From the NCBI RefSeq assembly GCF_025685655.1, contig NZ_JAGSYG010000010.1, positions 1 through 64,000 of the forward strand: a stretch of 64,000 nucleotides of DNA. Reading direction: 5' to 3'. The stretch comes from Acidicapsa ligni. GTDB taxonomy: Bacteria > Acidobacteriota > Terriglobia > Terriglobales > Acidobacteriaceae. Every line of letters begins with the position of its first letter. The first letter of the stretch is position 1. The position numbers and the translations under genes were made by a program. The notes below the pieces were generated by a model. That model was not told where the DNA came from and searched no databases. It saw nothing but the letters and a program-made list of their open reading frames with translations. Of the stretch, positions 18,988 through 28,576 are shown in pieces.

Positions 18988-20091
18988 ATGAGGGCATCTT
19001 TGCGAATCGCGTACGTATTGACCACGCTCGGAATCGGCGGCGCGGAAAAACAAGTAATCTCTCTCGCTGAACGAATGGCCGCAAAAGGCCACATCGTCAC
19101 GCTGATCCTTCTCAAACATTCCTCTGCTGAAGAGTGGCCGGTAAAGCTCCCGGTTATGCGTCTGAACATGCAGAAGACTCCACGCAGTATTTTGAATGGT
19201 CTGCGCTTCGCCGCGCAATTCCTCGCTATATTCCGTCCTGACGTCCTTCATAGCCATACATTTCCTGCGAACATATTTTCCCGGTTACTGCGATGGCGAG
19301 GTGTAACAGCGGCTACTGTGAATACCATCCACAATATTTACGAGGGTGGCTGGCATCGAATGCTGCTGTATCGAATGACCGACCGCTTTGCCGATGTCGT
19401 GACCGCTGTGAGTCTCGCGGCAAAGGCAAGGTTCATTCGCACACATGCAGTCGCGGCAAAAAAGATGTTCCTCGTCACCAATGGCATCGATACAGCAGCG
19501 TTCGTTCCTGAGCGTTCCAGTCGCGACAACATGCGTAAGCAAAGGCATGTTGTCGATGCATTTGTATGGCTGGCCATCGGCCGTCTTGTGCCCGCAAAGG
19601 ATTATCCGAACCTGCTCCGCGCCTTCACAATCGTTCGTCTACAGCATTCAAACGCGGTCCTATGGATAGCTGGCGAAGGAGATCAAGCAGGCATTGAGTC
19701 GGGCCCAGAGACAATGCATGAAGTCCATTTCCTCGGGCTGCGACGCGACATTCCAACTCTGCTGGATGCTGCCGATGGCTTCGTCCTATCGTCTGCATGG
19801 GAAGGGATGCCGTTAGTCATGGGCGAAGCTATGGCCATGCAAAAACCAATTGTTGCAACTGACGTGGGCGGTGTCCGCGAGTTGCTGGGCGAGACCGGAG
19901 AGGTAGTTGCAGCAAAGAACAGTCAGGCACTGGCAGGCGCAATGTTAAACACAATGGCCCAATCAAATCGAGAGCGTCGCGAGATGGGAACCCGCGCCAG
20001 AGAGCGCGTTTCGTCGCTTTTCTCAATGGATGCGAAAGCAGAGGAATGGCAATCTCTATACGAACGCGTCATAGCTCAGGAGAAGGAATGA
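18988..20091 (+). CDS. Glycosyltransferase, GT4 family
   Basis: About 367 residues from the ATG at 18988 (a TTG at 18970 would add six). GT-B fold: N-terminal acceptor domain opening RIAYVLTTLGIGGAEKQV, with the typical IGGAE loop, LHSHTFPANIF, then a nucleotide-sugar domain with WLAIGRLVPAKDYPNLLRAF, VLWIAGEGD, and the EX7E-like GFVLSSAWEGMPLVMGEAM. Retaining GT4 enzymes transfer sugars in LPS, exopolysaccharide or glycolipid assembly. The stop overlaps the next gene in ATGA, so it works with the membrane glycosyltransferase that follows. Acceptor and sugar cannot be told from sequence. Confidence 0.9.
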   Translation: MRASLRIAYVLTTLGIGGAEKQVISLAERMAAKGHIVTLILLKHSSAEEWPVKLPVMRLNMQKTPRSILNGLRFAAQFLAIFRPDVLHSHTFPANIFSRLLRWRGVTAATVNTIHNIYEGGWHRMLLYRMTDRFADVVTAVSLAAKARFIRTHAVAAKKMFLVTNGIDTAAFVPERSSRDNMRKQRHVVDAFVWLAIGRLVPAKDYPNLLRAFTIVRLQHSNAVLWIAGEGDQAGIESGPETMHEVHFLGLRRDIPTLLDAADGFVLSSAWEGMPLVMGEAMAMQKPIVATDVGGVRELLGETGEVVAAKNSQALAGAMLNTMAQSNRERREMGTRARERVSSLFSMDAKAEEWQSLYERVIAQEKE

Positions 20092-21485
20092 GCAAGTTGC
20101 AAAAGCATCTCCAGAACTTGATCGTAGATAAGAAGAACATCCGTCACTCCTTAGCGGTCGCCGCCATTCTACGTGTGATCCTGATGCTCATTACGTATCT
20201 GCGCACCGGAACAGCCGTCATGACCCAGGGCGATACGGCCAGCTATCTTGAGCCGGGCCGCAATCTTATCCTGCATGGTATGTATACCAGCGGAGGTCTG
20301 CCTGAAATCGATCGCACGCCAGGCTATCCGCTGTTTGTAAATCTCACGGGGATGTTGTTCAACAACGCTCTCACCGTAGTTGTCTGTCAGATTGCGTTGT
20401 CTTTAATCTCACTCATTCTTATAAGTCGAATCACGACTCGAACTTTTCGCAATCAACGCGCAGGCATGATTGCAGCATGGCTTTATGCCATTGAACCAGT
20501 GTCTCTCATGTATACAACACGGCTCATGCCGGAGACGCTTTTTACCGCGCTATTATTACTCGTAATCGACCGGCTGCTCGCCTATCGCTCATCTGGAAAG
20601 ATACGCGCAATCGCAATGGCCGGGCTCGCACTTGCAGCGGCAACTTATGTACGCCCGGTCAGTTACTATCTCGTATTTGCATTGGCAATCGGACTGGCAA
20701 TCATAACTGCGGCAGGGAAGCCCAACTGGTGGAAGTCTCCTGCTGTTCTGCTTCTGACCTGTCTCCCATTGCTTGTCTTGTGGCAGGTTCGTAACGGGAT
20801 TGAAACGGGCTATCACGGCTTCTCCAGCATCGTCGAAAAGAACCTCTACTTCTATCAGTCAGCAGAGATCACTGCCGAGCTAAACCACATCTCGCTGCTT
20901 GAACAGCAGAGCAGGCTGGCCTATTCCGATGAGTCAAGATTCCTTGCGATTCATCCTGAACTACGTAACAGCAGCCAAGCCCAGCGGCTATCGATGATGC
21001 ATCACGACGCGGCGACGATCCTTACCGCGAACCGCTTACTCTATCTCAAGTCGCACATGGCAGGCGTGGGCGTTGTAGCCTTTACTCCCTGCGCGGCAGA
21101 GTTGTTGGAACTGCTCGGTGCATACCCCAGCGACCATGCAATGCCTCGCCGCGTCCTGAACGAAGGCATCCTGCATTCCCTCATTGTTGTAATTGCCTTA
21201 CATCCAGCTGTGGCAGCTACGATGTGCGTTCTTGAAGGAATACTGTTGCTGCTCTACGTCTTGTCTGTGATTGGAATAGGGAAGGGTTCTGCGGATCGAT
21301 ATTGTCTTGCAGTTCTCATTGGAGTCGCAATGTATTTTCTCCTGATCTCAGGAGGTGCTCAGGCGGTCGGACGTTATCGTTTGCCCATCATGCCTGTGAT
21401 CTGTGTACTGGCGGCGGGAGGAATTACGACATTGCAAAGCAAAAAACGTGGGGTCTCAACCACTGACCCCACGCCTGTTTTTTAG
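20088..21485 (+). CDS. Polytopic GT39/ArnT-like glycosyltransferase
   Basis: 465 residues from the ATG at 20088, which has a good ribosome site (AGGAGAAGG) and overlaps the previous stop. About ten membrane helices follow a cytosolic N-terminus. The first periplasmic loop has the acidic pair and pattern of polyprenyl-phosphate sugar transferases (TQGDTASYLEPG, RTPGYPLFVN). LYAIEPVSLMYTTRLMPETLF and PVSYYL also fit the PMT/ArnT fold (GT-C). It would use a lipid-linked sugar on the periplasmic side. The last codons contain a terminator hairpin and overlap the stop of the convergent TonB receptor gene by 4 bp. Confidence 0.82.
   Translation: MSKLQKHLQNLIVDKKNIRHSLAVAAILRVILMLITYLRTGTAVMTQGDTASYLEPGRNLILHGMYTSGGLPEIDRTPGYPLFVNLTGMLFNNALTVVVCQIALSLISLILISRITTRTFRNQRAGMIAAWLYAIEPVSLMYTTRLMPETLFTALLLLVIDRLLAYRSSGKIRAIAMAGLALAAATYVRPVSYYLVFALAIGLAIITAAGKPNWWKSPAVLLLTCLPLLVLWQVRNGIETGYHGFSSIVEKNLYFYQSAEITAELNHISLLEQQSRLAYSDESRFLAIHPELRNSSQAQRLSMMHHDAATILTANRLLYLKSHMAGVGVVAFTPCAAELLELLGAYPSDHAMPRRVLNEGILHSLIVVIALHPAVAATMCVLEGILLLLYVLSVIGIGKGSADRYCLAVLIGVAMYFLLISGGAQAVGRYRLPIMPVICVLAAGGITTLQSKKRGVSTTDPTPVF
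21441..21483. terminator. Bidirectional intrinsic terminator inside overlapping gene ends
   Basis: A-run 21441-21446, then CGTGGGGTC (21447-21455), 9-nt loop, GACCCCACG (21465-21473) and a T-run at 21478-21483. The 9-bp stem with A on one side and T on the other can act on both strands. It lies within the last 15 codons of the plus-strand membrane transferase and directly beside the minus-strand receptor stop. Confidence 0.85.
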
Positions 21486-24445
21486 AAGCTGAAAACTGCC
21501 TGTAGAAAGACTCGGCGCGCCGCGGAACCTTGCGAGAATATACCCTGCGCAAGACTTTGTGACTTGCCAAAAATATCGGTTGTATTGTCTTTGGCCAATA
21601 CTCCCGGTGCGATGGCCGTGCCGTTCGGTGTGCCGTAGTCGATGTTGTTAAACAAGTTCAATGCCTGAACACTGAAGTTCAAGTTGTACCTGCGATTCGA
21701 CGCCGTGCTCCCAAACATTCCGCCCGGACCACCACGCCCACCACCACCGAATCCGCCGGGGCCAAAGCCACCGCCTGGTCCGCCGCGTCCGCCACCGCCG
21801 CCTCCATTACCGCGGCCTCCTTGGGGTCCACCGCCCTGCCCACCCTGATTCGCATTCGGATCGGCTTTTACGAGCTTTGGCCCTATGCCAAACGAGCGGC
21901 TGACACGCAGGTTTACTGCCACTGCTGCCGGACCGTTTCCAGCATTCATTGCAATCAGCTTTTCGCCTGCCACTGGAGTTGTGTCGAGGCATCCATACGA
22001 TGTTTGTTTGTATTGCATGGAGTCAGGTGTGCAATTGGAAGATGCAACCAGTCCCGGCCGGTCATTACGGAAGGTATCGCCATTCAGGTCGTTGGCAACA
22101 ACGATGTTGAATGGCTTACCCGACTGCGCAACCAGAAAAGGATTGAAGCGAATGCCCCACGGGCCAGAATAACTCCCGACTAGAAACAGGCTGTTCCGCG
22201 AAACGAAACCGGCCCGACCGTAGTCCTGGCTGAGGTTAAGTGAGTTGGATGCAGTCGATCCCGCTGCTCCATTCGAATTTGCGAAACTAAGTGTATAGAA
22301 ACCAAACACATTGAAGTTAGGAGAGAAACGGGCATTCGTATTCAGGATGAGCTGATCCTGCTTGAATACGCCTTCCGGGAAAAACTGGTACACGTTTCCA
22401 AGCGCGGCGTTGTAGTCGGGAAAGTACGGCGCGTTCGCATTGATCTCCACGAGTTGATGCACGCCGGTCGAGTGAAGATACGTCAGAGTCGCAGTCTGCG
22501 CCTTTGAAACCTGACGCTCAAGGCTTGCTCCAAATTGCTGCGTATATGGCGAGCGATAATTCGGTGCAACTTCATACTTGCTTCGAGCTGCTACGGTTCC
22601 GGTACCGCATGTCGTGGGGTTGAACGTAGTCTGGCTTGCCTGGAAGCAGTTCGCAAGATAGGTAGGATCGCTGCCGTCTGTAGGCGGAGCCAAGGTGAAT
22701 TGCTCCTGGATACTGGCTCGATTGATCGTCAGGAAATCAGGCACCAGCATCCGGTCGTAGAAGATACCGTATCCAGCGCGCAAAACTGTTTTTGCCTGCT
22801 TCCCATGTCTGCCGTCCAACGCCCACGCCATTGAGACGCGAGGCGCCCAGTCGCTGTGATCGGAGACATGATTCTGCGACTCCCACCGCAGACCGCCGGA
22901 GAGTGTAAGGTTCCGGTTGAACTTCCAGTCATCCTGTACGAAGAGCGCCGCGTCAAACAAATTTGCAACCGCTCCCTGCACACCAGTCGCATAGGTCAAC
23001 TGCGAAGGATTTGCCGTTGTAGGATGTGCGATCGCGTTTTGATAATCGGCTAGAGTGTCAAACGTAAAGTTCCCATTGAAGCCGGAGTTTGCTGAATTTG
23101 CATCACGAGAGTCGCGAAGACGTGTTCCAAACTTGATGGCATGTTTCCCAAGCGACATCGTCGTCAAGTTCTGAAACTCCAGGTTGTCCGTGTGATCGTG
23201 GCTTGACTGCCCTGAAGCGCCACCTGTCGAAAACGAATTGTTTACATTGATCGTCGGAGTACTGCTGACTGGAGTGGTGGAAGAGATCGAATGCTCATAC
23301 TGGAACCGCGTCTCATTCACAATATGATCATTGATAATTTGCGTATCGCTGATCTGAATGTTGTTATCGGTGGATGTTTCCGAAGTTGCGCCATCCGGAG
23401 TCTGCGTCGCGCCAAGCTCACCGGACTCGCTGTTTCTAAAGAGCTGATATCGCATCGTCAGAGTATTTTTCTGACCCAACTGGAGATCGATGCGCGGAGA
23501 AACATTGGTGCGCGAGCGTGGGTTTGAAATACTTCCAGATCCGATAGGCGTGTCATACACGGTTAGATTGTTGATCGCCCTATGCTCGGCGGACACGAAA
23601 AAAGAGGCTTTCTTCGAAAGCGATCCGTTCAGCGTTCCGTTGTACTGGTAGCTGTCATACGGCTCTGTGGTCTTGGTGAACGGATTCCCGGTATTGAAAG
23701 AACTATCATTTCCCTGGATCAGGAATTGACCATGCAATTTATCTGTACCGGGTTTGGTCAGAATTTCGATTCGGCCAAAGCCCAGACGATCATACTCCGC
23801 AGAGTAAGGATTCTGGTTTACTCGAATCTCGCGAATGGAAGACTTCGGTGGCAACTGTCCATTGCTGAAGCCGTCAATATAGATCTGTCCGCCATTCGGA
23901 CCAGCCGATGGACCAGCCAATGCTGAAAGCTCATTCGAGAGCTCATCCGGATCATCCGATAACGCTTCCAGATCCTTGCCCTTGATCACCAGGCTGTTTG
24001 CATTGCTGTCTGCATCGACACTTACCGTCGGAGTCTCGTCCGTAACAACCACATTCTGTTGCTCAGTCTGGATAGCCATCGAGATATCGATGCGCTTGAC
24101 CTGGCCCGCCGTCAAAGTAATCGCCTGCGAAGAGAAGGGCGCGAAACCATCGGTGACAGCCATGATGGAATAAGCACCCGGAGCCAGCGTGTGGATCTCA
24201 TATTTTCCCGCTGCGTCGGCCGTCGCTTTGGCGACAATCTTGCCCCCTGCGTCATTCACCGTCACGGTGGTTCCGGGAATCAGAGCACCGGACGGATCTG
24301 TGACCGTTCCATGTACAGAGGCCTGCGAAGTCGCGTTTCCAGCAATCGTAGCCGGCGCTTGAGGTGTTGTTTGAGCTATCCCATAGTGCGCCAGCAAAAG
24401 TAGGCCGCCTAGAATAGCTATCGAGTATGTTCGTTTTGAGTACAC
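21482..24445 (-). CDS. TonB-dependent receptor with carboxypeptidase regulatory-like domain (Oar type)
   Basis: About 987 residues if begun at the GTG at 24445 (ribosome site GGGGGAT, giving signal peptide MYSKRTYSIAILGGLLLLAH and AIAQ-like cleavage); an ATG at 24475 would add ten residues with no ribosome site. After the signal come a CarboxypepD_reg beta-sandwich (VHGTVTDPSGALIPG... GKYEIHTLAPGAYSI), a plug domain (QIYIDGFSNGQLPP, IREIRVNQNPYSAEYDRLG) and a long outer-membrane barrel ending in aromatic FLQAVFSF. Receptors of this Oar-like class are highly expanded in Acidobacteriota and take up polymers or chelates. An unusual Gly/Arg-rich block (GG, RGG and PGG repeats) lies about 70 residues before the C-terminus, in an extracellular loop position. 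Eleven or more bases separate it from the upstream secreted-protein gene, so both are likely cotranscribed. Confidence 0.9.
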   Translation of the reverse strand: MYSKRTYSIAILGGLLLLAHYGIAQTTPQAPATIAGNATSQASVHGTVTDPSGALIPGTTVTVNDAGGKIVAKATADAAGKYEIHTLAPGAYSIMAVTDGFAPFSSQAITLTAGQVKRIDISMAIQTEQQNVVVTDETPTVSVDADSNANSLVIKGKDLEALSDDPDELSNELSALAGPSAGPNGGQIYIDGFSNGQLPPKSSIREIRVNQNPYSAEYDRLGFGRIEILTKPGTDKLHGQFLIQGNDSSFNTGNPFTKTTEPYDSYQYNGTLNGSLSKKASFFVSAEHRAINNLTVYDTPIGSGSISNPRSRTNVSPRIDLQLGQKNTLTMRYQLFRNSESGELGATQTPDGATSETSTDNNIQISDTQIINDHIVNETRFQYEHSISSTTPVSSTPTINVNNSFSTGGASGQSSHDHTDNLEFQNLTTMSLGKHAIKFGTRLRDSRDANSANSGFNGNFTFDTLADYQNAIAHPTTANPSQLTYATGVQGAVANLFDAALFVQDDWKFNRNLTLSGGLRWESQNHVSDHSDWAPRVSMAWALDGRHGKQAKTVLRAGYGIFYDRMLVPDFLTINRASIQEQFTLAPPTDGSDPTYLANCFQASQTTFNPTTCGTGTVAARSKYEVAPNYRSPYTQQFGASLERQVSKAQTATLTYLHSTGVHQLVEINANAPYFPDYNAALGNVYQFFPEGVFKQDQLILNTNARFSPNFNVFGFYTLSFANSNGAAGSTASNSLNLSQDYGRAGFVSRNSLFLVGSYSGPWGIRFNPFLVAQSGKPFNIVVANDLNGDTFRNDRPGLVASSNCTPDSMQYKQTSYGCLDTTPVAGEKLIAMNAGNGPAAVAVNLRVSRSFGIGPKLVKADPNANQGGQGGGPQGGRGNGGGGGGRGGPGGGFGPGGFGGGGRGGPGGMFGSTASNRRYNLNFSVQALNLFNNIDYGTPNGTAIAPGVLAKDNTTDIFGKSQSLAQGIFSQGSAARRVFLQAVFSF

Positions 24446-24486
24446 GTATCCCCCATCACAAAGTAAAGCATTCAAATCAATGTCAG

Positions 24487-25725
24487 TTATTGAGCTGATT
24501 CAGCTCCACCGGAACTCATGCTCCAGTTGGAGAGCAGCATGTTTTGTGTTGAAGCAGGAGCTTCTAGCAATGGCTCAACACCAGCCAGCAGCGTAATCGC
24601 TGTTACGTCGCCTGTTCCTTCCGTCGAAACCAGCATCACTGCATCTCCCTTTTGCAAGTCTGCGAGATGAATTGCAGGTGCCCGATTCAACATTTGTTGC
24701 ATATCTCCGCCACCTGCGCGAGCTGAACGGCCATTTTCTCCAGATGCCTGTGTCGCGCCTGGTTGAGCACCCTGGGGAGATTGCTGAGTTCCTTGTCCAC
24801 CACCTGCCGGGCTGCCAGCAGCGCCAGCTTTTCCCGCTGTCGAAGCGCCCTCGCCAGGCTTCGTAATATTTGCCAGCCGTTTCGCCATCATCTCCGGCAG
24901 TTTGCGCATCTGTGCATCTGGACCGACATGCACGGTAACAGTCTGCTTGGTGGCCAGATCTTTCAGCGAAAGCGTCATCGCCCCTTGATTCACAGCAATG
25001 ATGGTGCCTGAGATGTTGCGGAAGCTGCCGGAAACAATCTCTTCTGCGGCTACATCTGTCCCATCGGCATTCTTGGTGCCGCGAGCGCGAAGCTGATCCC
25101 CAACATGAATGACCTCAATCGGAGCTGTTTTGGCCTTATCGAAACTCACGGAATCCGGAGCGTACCGGCGCAGAATCGTTGCAGGAGAGATATGCAGCGT
25201 AGTTGTTTTCTGCGTTGCCCCTGCCCCGGAGGTGATCACCACAATCCCCGTACCGGGATCGACGCTCTTCACCAGGCCACCGACTCCGCGACGCTGCCAA
25301 TCTGCCTGCTCCTGCTGCTGCTTCTGAGCTAGATCTGCCTGGGGTATAGCGATGATAGAAATCGCAGTAACCGGATCGGTAGTCGGCTCCGGAGCAATCT
25401 TGACCAGTACGCGGTCGCCCGTTGCCAGATCACTGAACTGGATAACCGCGGCCTTGCTTAAGTCCTTTTCGCCCGGCGCGATCCGTTGAATTTTAATTCC
25501 GTCGGGGACAGTTACTTTGCGCTCGGTGCCCGCATCCGTTTTTATGGAAAGAACTCCCGCCGAGGCAGCAGTAACAGTGCCCACGAAGCGGGTCGGATTC
25601 GTGACTGGTGCTCCCGTAGCAGGAGTTGATGGCGCCTGCCCTATCAGGTAAGGTGTACCGCAGGATACCGCGAGCATAATGCCCAATAGTGATCGATGGA
25701 TTGGATAAGTTCTCAAACTCGGCAT
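24487..25725 (-). CDS. Secreted protein with repeated DUF5666-like beta domains
   Basis: 412 residues from the ATG at 25725, chosen for its ribosome site (AGGAGAG, about 5 bp away) rather than the ATG 24 bp upstream. A signal peptide (IMLAVSCGTPYLIGQA) is followed by three similar segments with the pattern VTAA-G-L-IKT-G---V-VP and GDRV-V: near residues 45-110, 150-215 and 225-290. These resemble DUF5666, small OB-like beta folds. A Gly/Ala/Gln-rich linker lies near residues 285-340 before a final DLQKGDAVMLVSTEG repeat. Role unknown. It is the first gene of a likely operon with the TonB receptor, so it may act in the periplasm with that receptor. Confidence 0.75.
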   Translation of the reverse strand: MPSLRTYPIHRSLLGIMLAVSCGTPYLIGQAPSTPATGAPVTNPTRFVGTVTAASAGVLSIKTDAGTERKVTVPDGIKIQRIAPGEKDLSKAAVIQFSDLATGDRVLVKIAPEPTTDPVTAISIIAIPQADLAQKQQQEQADWQRRGVGGLVKSVDPGTGIVVITSGAGATQKTTTLHISPATILRRYAPDSVSFDKAKTAPIEVIHVGDQLRARGTKNADGTDVAAEEIVSGSFRNISGTIIAVNQGAMTLSLKDLATKQTVTVHVGPDAQMRKLPEMMAKRLANITKPGEGASTAGKAGAAGSPAGGGQGTQQSPQGAQPGATQASGENGRSARAGGGDMQQMLNRAPAIHLADLQKGDAVMLVSTEGTGDVTAITLLAGVEPLLEAPASTQNMLLSNWSMSSGGAESAQ

Positions 25726-25842
25726 CTTTGCTCTCCTGGCTACGGGCATACTTACGTGGCGGGTAGCGATTGACTCATCGCAAATTACCGGATTTTCATC
25801 CCATCATGTAGACGAGATGCTTAGAAAGAAAGTTTACCCGGA

Positions 25843-27399
25843 TTAGGATTGTGGTAAGCATTTTGCAGTCCGCAGGAAAACAAAGCTGCCCGATGGACTA
25901 ATCGAAATGTTCGTCAATCTCTGGTTATGGACGACTATCGAGTCCTGATACCACAAATTGAATGCAGGCAGCTCACGAGCCAGTAATTGTTGGGCCTGAA
26001 CATAATCGGTTCGCCGCTGGGATTGGTCAGTAGACCGGCTGGCATCGTCCAAGAATGCATCCAGCTCTCGATTGCGATATCTCCCCCGGTTCGCGCCCCT
26101 GGGTGGAATGCGCGCCGAACTAAATGCATATCCAAAAATATCCGGCTGCTCATTGCCGCCAACCCACCGCAGCGAATACATCTGAAATGACCCGCGAGTC
26201 AGATCCTGCACAAAGGTAGCCGGTTCATAACTTCGTATATCCAGCGCAATCCCAACCTTGGCCAGTTCCTGCTGAAAGGTCGCAGCCAATAGCCTCGTAC
26301 CATCATCCGTACTGGTTTTCATTGTTAGATGTAATCGCACTCCATTCGCCCCGGCCCGATGTCCAGCCTCATCGAGAAGTTGCTCCGATCGAGCTGGATT
26401 GTATGTATAAGTCGCTACATCTCCAGCCCAGGCCCAATGGTGTGCAGGCAGCAAGCTCGAAGTAAGTCGAGCCCGCCCACCCAGTAACGTCTTGAGGATA
26501 CGTTCACGGTCAATTGCGCAGGCAATTGCCTGACGTACCCGTGCATCACGAAGGATAGGATCGACCGTATTGAAGGCAAGATACTGCACCATCGTCCCGC
26601 CGACACTTTCTACCTTTAGAGATTTTTGTGCAGCCAGCACTGGCAACACATCTGCGGGCAGGGCATTGCTTGTCACATCCGCCGATCCTTTTTCAAGCTC
26701 CAGCGCGCGCGTAATGGCATCGGGTACAACTGCAAATCGAACTCGCTGAACACTGTCTGATCCTGCGGTGCCCAGGTCAGCCAGGTTCTCCCAGCTTTGA
26801 GAATCGCGCTCCAGCACAACTTCCTTGTCCGTCTCCTGGCTTACAAAGCGAAAGACCCCGGTGCCCACCGGGTGCTTCCAGAAATCACGACCGCTCCCCT
26901 CCGGAACAATACCCATAGCTCCAGTAGAAAGATTTCCCAGCAGAAAATTATCCGGCACCTTCAAATGCAATACGACAGTCGACGCATCCGGAGCGGCAAT
27001 GCTCGCAACGGATACATAACTCGCAGCTTTGGGAGTTATGAGTGTGCCGTCATGCATGGAGTTCAGCGTCCACAGCACATCCCGCGAAGTAAGCAGCCGC
27101 CCATCCTGAAAGTGAATACCAGGCCGCAAGTGAAACACGAGCGTCAACGGATCTGGCTGCTCCCAACTCTGGGCCAATCCTGGAGCAAATCGATAGCTCG
27201 CATCACGAACCACCAGCCCATCAAACATCAACTCATCGATATGTTCTGACTGCGCATCCACACCGATCCGCGGGTCAAGATTAGTAGGGCTGCTCTCAAT
27301 CAAAAAGACAACCGTAGCATCCGTTCTCTTCGCATTCCTATGGCAGCCGATGCATGTCATGCCGCCCAGCAGCGCAAGCAGAATCAAGGCTCTATACAT
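25843..27399 (-). CDS. Peptide ABC transporter substrate-binding lipoprotein (SBP_bac_5 family)
   Basis: 518 residues with lipobox CIGC at residues 16-19, so it is a lipid-anchored periplasmic protein. The OppA/DppA fold is clear: LIESSPTNLDPR, GLVVRDASYRFAPGLAQSW, FHLRPGIHFQDGRLLTSRDV, the VRQAIACAIDRERIL helix and VGGNEQPDIFGYAF near the C-terminus. Its start overlaps the anmK stop by 8 bp, placing it last in a mutS-nagZ-anmK operon. Beside two peptidoglycan-recycling enzymes a ligand such as a murein peptide is attractive, like MppA of enteric bacteria, but no permease genes are adjacent and the ligand is inference. Confidence 0.88.
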   Translation of the reverse strand: MYRALILLALLGGMTCIGCHRNAKRTDATVVFLIESSPTNLDPRIGVDAQSEHIDELMFDGLVVRDASYRFAPGLAQSWEQPDPLTLVFHLRPGIHFQDGRLLTSRDVLWTLNSMHDGTLITPKAASYVSVASIAAPDASTVVLHLKVPDNFLLGNLSTGAMGIVPEGSGRDFWKHPVGTGVFRFVSQETDKEVVLERDSQSWENLADLGTAGSDSVQRVRFAVVPDAITRALELEKGSADVTSNALPADVLPVLAAQKSLKVESVGGTMVQYLAFNTVDPILRDARVRQAIACAIDRERILKTLLGGRARLTSSLLPAHHWAWAGDVATYTYNPARSEQLLDEAGHRAGANGVRLHLTMKTSTDDGTRLLAATFQQELAKVGIALDIRSYEPATFVQDLTRGSFQMYSLRWVGGNEQPDIFGYAFSSARIPPRGANRGRYRNRELDAFLDDASRSTDQSQRRTDYVQAQQLLARELPAFNLWYQDSIVVHNQRLTNISISPSGSFVFLRTAKCLPQS

Positions 27400-28576
27400 A
27401 GGTGACCTGCCCTAAAACAGCAGGTCGATTCGCCCCCGTGGCCGACGGAATATTTCCTGGACGATGCATCCATGTTTGCCATGCCAGCAATGCAAATGCT
27501 GCCGCTTCCTTGGCTTCGGCAGGCATGCCAAAATCATCAATCGAAGATACGTGACAGCGATAAGGATTCAGTGCGTCAGCCAACTGCCGCATCAAAGTCA
27601 TATTGCGCGCTCCGCCGCCGGCGACAATATAATCCACCGCGGCGGAGCCCATCCGCTCCGCAACAAAATCTCGATACGCACGTGCAATAGAAGCGACCGT
27701 AAACGCAGAAGCCGTAGCAATCGCGTCCTGCTTTCTCTTGCTGATCTTTCGGCAGTCCGACAAAAACGCGGCTGCAAACTCGCGTCCAAACTGCTCCCGA
27801 CCGGCAGCCTTGGGAGGCAGTTTGCGCAGGAAGGGATTGCGTAATGCCCGCTCCAGCACTGGCGTAAGTACGCGTCCGGTAGCAGCAACTGCTCCCCCCA
27901 GATCCATACGCTTTCCATAGAGCTCAAACATTAGCGTATCGATCACCATATTGCCCGGTCCCGTATCGAAAGCCTGTACCTGTTCAACCGTTGCTCCAGC
28001 AGGAATCGAAGTCAGGTTTCCAATGCCGCCGATATTCTGCAGCACCCGTCCTCGCTTCGCATGACGAAACAATACGAAGTCCAACAGCGGCACCAGCGGA
28101 GCGCCAAGCCCACCAGCTACCATATCCGCTGGACGAAAATTCGATACCACTGGCACGCCTAACTCACCCGCAAGAATCGCAGGTTCACCCGCCTGCCATG
28201 TACATGCGAATGTGCTTCCCGCATAACGAATCGGCATCGCCTGATGATAGAGCGTTTGCCCGTGGCAGCCCACCAGGTCAAGTTTCATTGGATTGCTTTC
28301 CAGCGTCGTCCTGACCGCCTCCGCATACGCCAGCCCCAATCGCCAGTTAAGCCTTGCTAACTCGGCTGTCGAAGTTACCTGCGCATTCATCGCTCCCAGC
28401 ACCGCCTTGCGCAGCGCGGCTGAAAATGGAAAGCCTTCATGCGCGAGGAACCGCAACGATGGAGCCCCATCCGCGCCCTCTCGAATGCGAACCAGAGCTA
28501 CATCGATTCCATCCGCGGAAGTCCCGCTCATGATTCCAGCAACAGTCAACGTCTGTTTCGTCCGTTTAGTTATCAT
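27392..28576 (-). CDS. anmK: Anhydro-N-acetylmuramic acid kinase
   Basis: 394 residues with the family phosphate-binding motif AGIMSGTSADGIDVALV at residues 13-29, VGCHGQTLYH, STFACTWQAGEPAILA, RPADMVAGGLGAPLVPLLD, NIGGIGNLT and AFDTGPGNMVID. The enzyme cleaves the 1,6-anhydro ring of anhydroMurNAc with ATP to give MurNAc-6-phosphate in the cytosol. The nagZ stop overlaps its start by 4 bp. NagZ releases anhydroMurNAc-peptide from the disaccharide, so the two act one after the other. Assignment is firm. Confidence 0.96.
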   Translation of the reverse strand: MITKRTKQTLTVAGIMSGTSADGIDVALVRIREGADGAPSLRFLAHEGFPFSAALRKAVLGAMNAQVTSTAELARLNWRLGLAYAEAVRTTLESNPMKLDLVGCHGQTLYHQAMPIRYAGSTFACTWQAGEPAILAGELGVPVVSNFRPADMVAGGLGAPLVPLLDFVLFRHAKRGRVLQNIGGIGNLTSIPAGATVEQVQAFDTGPGNMVIDTLMFELYGKRMDLGGAVAATGRVLTPVLERALRNPFLRKLPPKAAGREQFGREFAAAFLSDCRKISKRKQDAIATASAFTVASIARAYRDFVAERMGSAAVDYIVAGGGARNMTLMRQLADALNPYRCHVSSIDDFGMPAEAKEAAAFALLAWQTWMHRPGNIPSATGANRPAVLGQVTYV

